Source of the DNA: DATHVI01 sp035461385
GTDB taxonomy: Bacteria; Actinomycetota; Thermoleophilia; Solirubrobacterales; 70-9
Assembly (NCBI GenBank): GCA_035461385.1
Contig: DATHVI010000166.1
Coordinates: 1 to 11,135 of the forward strand
DNA length: 11,135 nt
Reading direction: 5' to 3'
In this document: positions 1-3,889 of the stretch, piece after piece
Layout: every line of letters starts with the position of its first letter
How positions within the stretch are numbered: position 1 is the first letter of the stretch
The notes under the pieces: generated by a model
The model's database searches: none
Told to the model about the DNA's origin: nothing
What the model saw: the letters and a program-made list of their open reading frames with translations, nothing else
Program-made: the position numbers and the translations under genes

Positions 1-226
1 GCTCGCCGCGATCGTCGGCGCCGGCGCCGAGACGCTGCGGCGCGCCGGCGAGGCGGTCGAGCCGCCGCCCGCCGGGGCCGGGCCGGGAGCGGTCTTCGCC
101 CGGCGGGGCTCGCTCGAGGGCGCCGACGAGGGCGCCGAGACGGAGGAGGCGGCCGCGGCCCGGGCGGCGCCCGAGCCGGGGCCGGGCGAGCGCGACGAGG
201 TCGACGAGCTGTTCACCGGCGGCTGA
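1..226 (+). CDS. C-terminal fragment of an unidentified protein (5' end outside window)
   Basis: An open frame enters from the left edge, with codons in phase from base 2, and stops at TGA 224-226. About 74 residues are visible. The first 15 or so (LAAIVGAGAETLRRAGEAVE) look helical. The rest is low-complexity, rich in Ala, Gly, Pro and Glu, and ends in an acidic tail, DEVDELFTGG. The next gene, an ImmA/IrrE-type peptidase, starts 36 bp later on the same strand. Such peptidases are usually preceded by their XRE-family helix-turn-helix partner, so this may be the tail of that regulator. No DNA-binding motif is visible in the fragment, and that identity is inference from gene order only. The strong codon-position GC pattern and the undisturbed frame support a real coding end. 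Confidence 0.6.
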   Translation, partial: LAAIVGAGAETLRRAGEAVEPPPAGAGPGAVFARRGSLEGADEGAETEEAAAARAAPEPGPGERDEVDELFTGG

Positions 227-249
227 GGCGCCGCCCGGCGCGGGGGTCC

Positions 250-255
250 TAAGAT
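250..255 (+). promoter_or_regulatory. Candidate -10 box of a leaderless promoter for the ImmA-like gene
   Basis: TAAGAT lies 7 nt before the ATG at 263, so transcription would be expected to begin at or within 1-2 nt of the start codon. No Shine-Dalgarno sequence precedes the ATG. This is the usual arrangement of actinobacterial leaderless genes. No convincing -35 box is seen. Confidence 0.45.
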
Positions 256-262
256 CGGCGCC

Positions 263-913
263 ATGGAGGGGATCGAACGCCGCGCCGAGGCGCTGCTCGC
301 CTCGCTCCCGGAGTGGCTGTGGGACGGGGAGAGCCTGCCGGTCCCGGTCGAGGCGATCGCCGACTCCCACTTCGGCCTCCTCGTCCGCGACGTCGATGAG
401 ATGACCGCCGCGCCGGGCTGCCCGGAGATCGAGCCCGGCCAGTCGCTCTCGGGCCTGCTGCTCGTCGACCGCGGCGAGATCTGGGTCAACGCCGCCGAGG
501 CCCGCGAGTGGCCGCCGCGGCGGCGGTTCACGATCGGCCACGAGCTCGGCCACTGGCTGATCCACCGCGAGTCCCACCGCTCGCTCTTCTGCCGCTCGTC
601 CCGAGTCGACCCGGAGGCCGCGGCGGGGGCGGCTGGGGCGGCGGGCGAACCCGGCGTGCCGGGCGCGGGGGGCGAGGTGGGCGTGCCGGGGGCGCGGGGT
701 GCGTCGGGACGAGCCGACCGGCCGGCGGGCGGCGGGATCGACATCGAGGAGGAGGCGAGCGTCTTCGCCGCAGCGCTGCTGATGCCGGCCCGGCTCGTTC
801 GGCGCGAGTACGAGTGCGACCGCAGCTTCGAGCGCCTCTGCGCCCGGTTCGGAGCGTCGGGGACGGCGATGGGGCGCCGCCTGCATGCGGTGATCCCGGG
901 CGCCGGCTCGTAG
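263..913 (+). CDS. ImmA/IrrE family zinc metallopeptidase with a collagen-like insert
   Basis: This is a 216-residue predicted cytoplasmic zinc endopeptidase. In the known family these enzymes cleave a partner repressor or regulator, often an XRE protein encoded just upstream. The evidence is the zinc-binding motif FTIGHELGHWLIH (HELGH at residues 93-97) and the downstream block EEEASVFAAALLMP (162-175), which in this family carries the third zinc ligand (Glu) and the conserved ALLMP sequence. The strand before the motif (SGLLLVDRGEIWVNAAE, 63-79) also fits. Between the two metal-binding blocks lies an atypical 42-residue Gly/Ala/Pro stretch. It contains ten consecutive Gly-X-Y triplets (122-151), whereas family members normally have a short loop there. 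The ATG at 263 fits the leaderless -10 at 250-255. There is no signal peptide. The family call is firm; substrate and partner are unknown. Confidence 0.88.
   Translation: MEGIERRAEALLASLPEWLWDGESLPVPVEAIADSHFGLLVRDVDEMTAAPGCPEIEPGQSLSGLLLVDRGEIWVNAAEAREWPPRRRFTIGHELGHWLIHRESHRSLFCRSSRVDPEAAAGAAGAAGEPGVPGAGGEVGVPGARGASGRADRPAGGGIDIEEEASVFAAALLMPARLVRREYECDRSFERLCARFGASGTAMGRRLHAVIPGAGS
626..715 (+). repeat. Collagen-like Gly-X-Y coding repeat inside the ImmA-like gene
   Basis: Ten uninterrupted Gly-X-Y triplets are encoded: GAA, GAA, GEP, GVP, GAG, GEV, GVP, GAR, GAS, GRA. The DNA is almost pure G and C and contains a near-repeat of gcgtgccggg about 34 bp apart, which suggests expansion by slippage. 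It separates the HEXXH motif from the third zinc ligand block. Confidence 0.75.
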
Positions 914-926
914 TTTCCCGCAGCCG

Positions 927-946
927 ATCGGGTAGTCCTGCCCGAT
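927..946 (+). terminator. Possible hairpin terminator after the ImmA-like gene
   Basis: ATCGGG (927-932) pairs with CCCGAT (941-946) around an 8-nt loop, starting 13 nt after the stop codon at 913. No T-tract follows, so intrinsic termination is uncertain. GC-rich actinobacteria often lack one. Confidence 0.35.
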
Positions 947-1045
947 GATCGCGCGCTCCGCTTAGGAGATCCTTTTCCACAGCACGCGACTGGGGATTAC
1001 GGCACCGCCACCAAGACGAAAAGCACCGTCTCGCCATACAGAGCT

Positions 1046-1080
1046 TCGCGAGGAGGGGATCAGGGACGAGACCCTCGCGA
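1046..1080. other. Inverted repeat with 8-bp arms in the convergent spacer
   Basis: TCGCGAGG (1046-1053) is the exact reverse complement of CCTCGCGA (1073-1080), with a 19-nt loop. AGACC (1080-1084) and GGTCT (1091-1095) form a second small hairpin immediately adjacent. An alternative pairing also exists between GTCTCG (1028-1033) and CGAGAC (1067-1072). It may be a terminator for the minus-strand yihY-like gene or part of an RNA; nothing visible decides this. Confidence 0.35.
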
Positions 1081-1257
1081 GACCACGGACGGTCTGGGGA
1101 AAGGACCCACTGCAGCGCCTCGGCGACGGCCGGGGCGCTCGCGCTTTCGGGGCCGCGTTCGGCGGGCGTGGCCGGTGGTCGCCCGCCCTCGCCGGTCGGA
1201 CGGCGGACGGCTTACGGCGGCGGTCAGTCGGGTCGGCGCTCAGGCTGGCGCCGGCGC

Positions 1258-2175
1258 TCAGGCGCTCGCCGACCGCTCGGCGGGCGCGGGCTGCTCGCGG
1301 CGCCCGTCGGCTGACTCGGCCCTCGCCGGCTCGGGCGGCTGGCGCCGGCGGGCCGCGACCCCGTCGATCGCCAGCCCGGCGACGTAGACGATCGCCGACA
1401 GGGCGACGTACTGGACGCCGATGTAGATCGTCGCCAGGTGGCCGAAGATCGAGCCGTAGTCGGCGACGTTGGAGAGGTAGAGGCTGAAGATCAGCGTCGC
1501 GACGAGCCAGCCGGAGACGGTGATCGCTGCCCCGATGCTGACCCGCCGCATCGGCCGCTCGAGGTCGGGCGCGACCCGGACCATCAGGATCACCGCGGCG
1601 ACCAGCAGCCCGGCGGCGACCGCCCAGCGGACGACGAAGCTCACGACCTCGACGACGACGCTGTCGCCGAACGCGGTCCGGAACCCGATCGGCCCGAGCC
1701 ACACCGCCGCGAACGCGCCGACGATCAGGAGCGCCGACGCGGTCCCGATCGCGACCGCGTTCGCCAGCCGCTCGACAGCGCCCCGCGTCTCCTCCGCGTC
1801 GTGGATCCGGTTGAGCGTCCGGGTGACGGCGTCGACGACGCTGACCATCGCCGCGATCGCGAGCACCGCGCCGACGGTGAGCCAGAACCCGTTCTGGCTC
1901 TCGAGCACGCGGGTGACCGCGTCGTTGATCACCGTGAACACCGGCTGCGAGACCGCGTCGCGGATCTCCGGCGCCGCCTCGTCGCGCCACAGCTCCTCGA
2001 GGTTCAACGACCCGAGCAGCGCGACCACGAACAGCGTCGTCGGGATCGCGGCGAGCAGCGCCCGGAACGCGATCGCGGTCGCGTAGATCAGCAGCTGCTT
2101 GCTCCGGAACTCCTTCAGCAGCGCGACGGGCAGCGACCGCTGCTCTCCCGGCTTGATCGGCTCGGTCGGTGACAT
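1258..2175 (-). CDS. YihY/virulence factor BrkB family inner-membrane protein
   Basis: This polytopic membrane protein of 305 residues belongs to the widespread YihY/BrkB family, whose transported substrate or role is not firmly established. Several hydrophobic segments are visible: residues 31-56 (YATAIAFRALLAAIPTTLFV, the typical first helix), 97-116, 145-161, 181-201 and 213-237. The hallmark C-terminal block beginning YGSIFGHLATIYIGVQYVAL is at residues 240-272. The last ~35 residues form a charged Arg/Glu/Pro tail, predicted cytoplasmic. I prefer the ATG at 2175. A GTG at 2187 in the same frame adds MPGA, but it lies 3 nt from a 7-bp hairpin in the leader that would hinder initiation there. 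Neither start has a good Shine-Dalgarno sequence. The gene stands alone: it is about 270 bp from tauE-like, and a strong hairpin lies between them. Confidence 0.9.
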   Translation of the reverse strand: MSPTEPIKPGEQRSLPVALLKEFRSKQLLIYATAIAFRALLAAIPTTLFVVALLGSLNLEELWRDEAAPEIRDAVSQPVFTVINDAVTRVLESQNGFWLTVGAVLAIAAMVSVVDAVTRTLNRIHDAEETRGAVERLANAVAIGTASALLIVGAFAAVWLGPIGFRTAFGDSVVVEVVSFVVRWAVAAGLLVAAVILMVRVAPDLERPMRRVSIGAAITVSGWLVATLIFSLYLSNVADYGSIFGHLATIYIGVQYVALSAIVYVAGLAIDGVAARRRQPPEPARAESADGRREQPAPAERSASA

Positions 2176-2190
2176 CGCGCCCGGCACGTA

Positions 2191-2209
2191 CCCGCCGTAG
2201 GGCGGCGGG
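2191..2209 (-). promoter_or_regulatory. Hairpin in the predicted leader of the yihY-like gene
   Basis: CCCGCCG (2191-2197) pairs with CGGCGGG (2203-2209) around a 5-nt loop. This gives a 7-bp GC-only stem just upstream of the two candidate start codons (2187 and 2175). It could modulate initiation; function is not shown. Confidence 0.35.
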
Positions 2210-2222
2210 AAACGGCGCCGTC

Positions 2223-2228
2223 AGGATA
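2223..2228 (-). promoter_or_regulatory. Candidate -10 box for the yihY-like gene
   Basis: On the minus strand TATCCT lies 35 nt before the GTG at 2187 and 47 nt before the ATG at 2175. The predicted start of transcription is near 2216. No good -35 box is present, so this is tentative. Confidence 0.35.
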
Positions 2229-2342
2229 CCCTCGCCCGGCCCGACCATCTGAGCGGCGACGAGCCCCGGCCCGCCACAGGCGCAGACCGTCACCACCGAA
2301 GCGCCTGGGGGGAGCGGGCCGGCACGGGGGTCCCCGGGGGAA

Positions 2343-2382
2343 GGCGAGCCGCCGGCCGCCGCGGGCGGCCGGCGCGCTCGCC
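2343..2382. terminator. 18-bp hairpin between tauE-like and yihY-like genes
   Basis: GGCGAGC (2343-2349) pairs with GCTCGCC (2376-2382). An inner 11-bp arm (2350-2360) pairs with 2364-2374. The loop is three bases (GCG) and a single C (2375) is bulged. The structure starts about 61 nt after the stop of the minus-strand tauE-like gene. That fits a strong terminator, although the minus-strand 3' flank is TT followed by C residues, not a T-tract. Confidence 0.55.
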
Positions 2383-2443
2383 GTCGTCCGGGTGGGAGGG
2401 CCCGCCGGTCGGCAGTTGGAACGAGTCGCCGAGCGGACCGGGG

Positions 2444-3163
2444 TCAGCCGGCGAGCAGAAGACGCGCGGAGTAACCGCACATCACTGTCCAGAAGAGGAT
2501 CGCGTACCCACGCTCGCCGGCGGTACGGTTCAGCCTCCGGCCCGTGAACGTCGCCACCAGCATCAGCGGGACACACGCTGCGGCGAGGGTCAGCGCCCCC
2601 TCGCCGAGCAGCGCCGCATCGGCGAAGATCGCGGTCTTCGTCGCATCCCCCGCGAGCGAGACGGCCGAGGCAGCGCCCGCCATGTGGAAACGGTCGAGGG
2701 CGAGGTTGCGGAGCGCGATTCCCTTCAGCGGTCCCGACGTGCCCGAGAAGCCCGAGGTGGCCCCCGATGCGAACGCCAGCGGTGCCGCGGCCACCTGCCG
2801 GAACCGGATTCTCGGCACGAGCCATTCGGCAAGCAGCGTCAACGCGATGCTGGCGACCACGGCCGCGCCGACGAGCGACTCGGGAGCCGCGACGAGCAGG
2901 CTTGCGCCGACGGCCGTACCCAGGATCGTGAGGACGATCACCGCAGCGCTTTTGCCAAGTGGGATCGTCCGTCGATAGGCGATCACCTTGACGACGTTGT
3001 TCAGCGCGAGCAGGAGCGCGGCGAGCGCGATGCCTTCCTTGGTCCCCAGCGCGAGCGCCAGTGCCGGGACGAGGATCAGCGATCCGCCCAGCCCGGCTGA
3101 CGCGGAGACCGTGAACGCGGCGAACGCCGCAAGCACGACCAGGCCGGCGATCTCGGGGGGCAC
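2444..3163 (-). CDS. TauE/SafE family (sulfite/sulfonate-type) membrane permease
   Basis: This integral membrane protein has 239 residues, near the usual 240-270 of the family. Family members move small anions such as sulfite, sulfoacetate or other organosulfur/organic acids; this one's substrate cannot be read from the sequence. It shows the family's two related halves, each opening with a Gly-rich motif: SASAGLGGSLILVP (20-33) and SGATSGFSGTSGPLKG (133-148). About seven to eight hydrophobic segments are visible. The start is GTG at 3163, because TGA lies directly upstream in frame (3166-3164). That TGA also closes a possible nine-codon leader peptide (3193-3164). No sulfur-metabolism gene is nearby, so its context is uninformative. 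The strong hairpin at 2343-2382 probably ends the transcript. Confidence 0.88.
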   Translation of the reverse strand: MPPEIAGLVVLAAFAAFTVSASAGLGGSLILVPALALALGTKEGIALAALLLALNNVVKVIAYRRTIPLGKSAAVIVLTILGTAVGASLLVAAPESLVGAAVVASIALTLLAEWLVPRIRFRQVAAAPLAFASGATSGFSGTSGPLKGIALRNLALDRFHMAGAASAVSLAGDATKTAIFADAALLGEGALTLAAACVPLMLVATFTGRRLNRTAGERGYAILFWTVMCGYSARLLLAG

Positions 3164-3193
3164 TCAAGCCCCCAATCGGTCGTCGGGGAGCAT
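3164..3193 (-). CDS. Possible 9-residue leader peptide ahead of the tauE-like gene
   Basis: ATG at 3193 opens a nine-codon frame (MLPDDRLGA) whose TGA directly abuts the GTG start of the permease gene. An AGGAGG sequence (3206-3211) lies 12 nt upstream, which is somewhat far. The permease has only weak G-rich sequence before its own GTG, so re-initiation from this short frame is conceivable. It could equally be chance. Confidence 0.25.
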   Translation of the reverse strand: MLPDDRLGA

Positions 3194-3260
3194 GTCGCGG
3201 CTCACCCTCCTGATTAGGGCTCGGCGCGACTACCGAATCACCCGAACCGCCGCCCGGCCC

Positions 3261-3611
3261 TCAGGACTCCTCCGGCGTCCCCGCCTCAGCGTCCTCCGCG
3301 TCCGCGCTCTCCCCCGCTTCCACCTCCTCGACCTCGGGTTCTCCGATCGCGAGGCTCGGAGCCGCACCGGCCGACATCGCGCCTTCGACGGCGTGGGTGG
3401 GCGGCGCTGTCTCGGGGGCGCCCGGCTCCTCGACGAAGGGAGGCGGGCCCTCGGCGCGAGTCTCCGCAGGCGCCTGGCCGGCCGAGGCCGCTCCGAGGGC
3501 CTCAGCCCGAGCCGCCAGCTCCTCGGGTGGCGCCGCGGCCTCGGGCTCCTCGGCTCGCTCCCGCCGCGCGGCGGGCTTCTCCTCCTCGTCGGTCTTGATG
3601 ATGATCTTCAT
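3261..3611 (-). CDS. Acidic, low-complexity small protein; third gene of the propeller operon
   Basis: This 116-residue protein is unrecognised. It opens with MKIIIKTDEEEK, a short beta-prone start. The remainder is almost entirely Ala, Glu, Pro and Gly with no Cys or Trp, so it is predicted to be disordered and strongly acidic. There is no signal peptide or membrane segment. The start is well supported: TAGGAGGG, overlapping the stop codon of the preceding gene, provides a Shine-Dalgarno sequence 5-6 nt before the ATG, and the gap to that gene is 8 nt. Translational coupling with the two upstream genes is therefore likely. Low sequence complexity leaves some risk of overcalling, but the signals and spacing argue for a real gene. 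It may be a charged linker, chaperone-like or partner protein; no function can be assigned. Confidence 0.72.
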   Translation of the reverse strand: MKIIIKTDEEEKPAARRERAEEPEAAAPPEELAARAEALGAASAGQAPAETRAEGPPPFVEEPGAPETAPPTHAVEGAMSAGAAPSLAIGEPEVEEVEAGESADAEDAEAGTPEES

Positions 3612-3619
3612 CGTCCCTC

Positions 3620-3874
3620 CTAGTTCAGCACCGCGTACCGTCCCTCGAACGTGACCGAGACCGGGGTCAGGTTCTTGACGGTAAGCCAGTACGTGCAGGC
3701 GTTGGCGTCGGCGCGCTCGACCTCAACCGTCCAGTTGAGCTCCGGGGCGCCGCTCCTTGGCGTCGTCGGCATCATGTACCAAACGACGTGCTTCGAGGCG
3801 GTCCACCCCCAGGTGAACCACCGGCGGGACTGCCCGGCGGTGAGCGTTCCCGTGAACTGCACTCCTGTATACAT
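3620..3874 (-). CDS. Stand-alone copy of the propeller protein's C-terminal domain (84 aa)
   Basis: This small Trp-rich protein has 84 residues, no signal peptide, and is probably a single beta-sandwich-like domain. By hand alignment about 50 of 79 positions are identical to residues 780-858 of the neighbouring beta-propeller protein. Shared blocks include RRWFT, MPTTPR, GAP, WTVEVERAD, TYW, NLTP and FEGRYA. I do not know a named family for it. The ATG at 3874 is the clear start: TAGAGGAGGTGAGC precedes it, giving an excellent Shine-Dalgarno sequence that overlaps the end of the propeller gene, 11 nt between genes. The frame could be extended upstream to 4180, but that extension runs antisense-style through the propeller's own coding region and should be discarded. 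The domain probably oligomerises with, or binds the same ligand as, the propeller's C-terminal domain (inference). Confidence 0.85.
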   Translation of the reverse strand: MYTGVQFTGTLTAGQSRRWFTWGWTASKHVVWYMMPTTPRSGAPELNWTVEVERADANACTYWLTVKNLTPVSVTFEGRYAVLN

Positions 3875-3880
3875 GCTCAC

Positions 3881-3889
3881 CTCCTCTAG
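3881..3889 (-). promoter_or_regulatory. Shine-Dalgarno sequence deciding the start of the 84-aa gene
   Basis: On the minus strand AGAGGAGG sits directly after the TAG of the propeller gene and 6 nt before the ATG at 3874. It fixes the short 84-residue frame in place of the longer open frame. Confidence 0.7.

Larger units (their letters stand above)
914..1257. other. Non-coding spacer between convergent genes, with several inverted repeats
   Basis: This is a 344-bp stretch between the stops of the ImmA-like gene (+) and the yihY-like gene (-). I find no credible gene in it. The part from about 955 to 1110 is visibly less GC-rich than its surroundings. It holds three possible hairpins (927-946, 1046-1080 and 1080-1095), which could serve as bidirectional terminators or fold as a small RNA. 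The right end (1140-1257) returns to plain GC-rich sequence with a short direct repeat. Confidence 0.5.

Noticed and set aside
980..1015. tRNA 3'-end-like sequence (GGGGATTACGG ... CCACCA)
   Set aside because: The T-loop GTTCRA pattern is missing and no acceptor, D or anticodon arm can be drawn upstream, so it is not a tRNA and is a poor case for an attachment site.
962..2296. Long minus-strand frame of 444 codons
   Set aside because: It is an out-of-frame shadow of the yihY-like gene, with Arg/Asp/Pro-rich composition and no fold. High GC leaves few stops.
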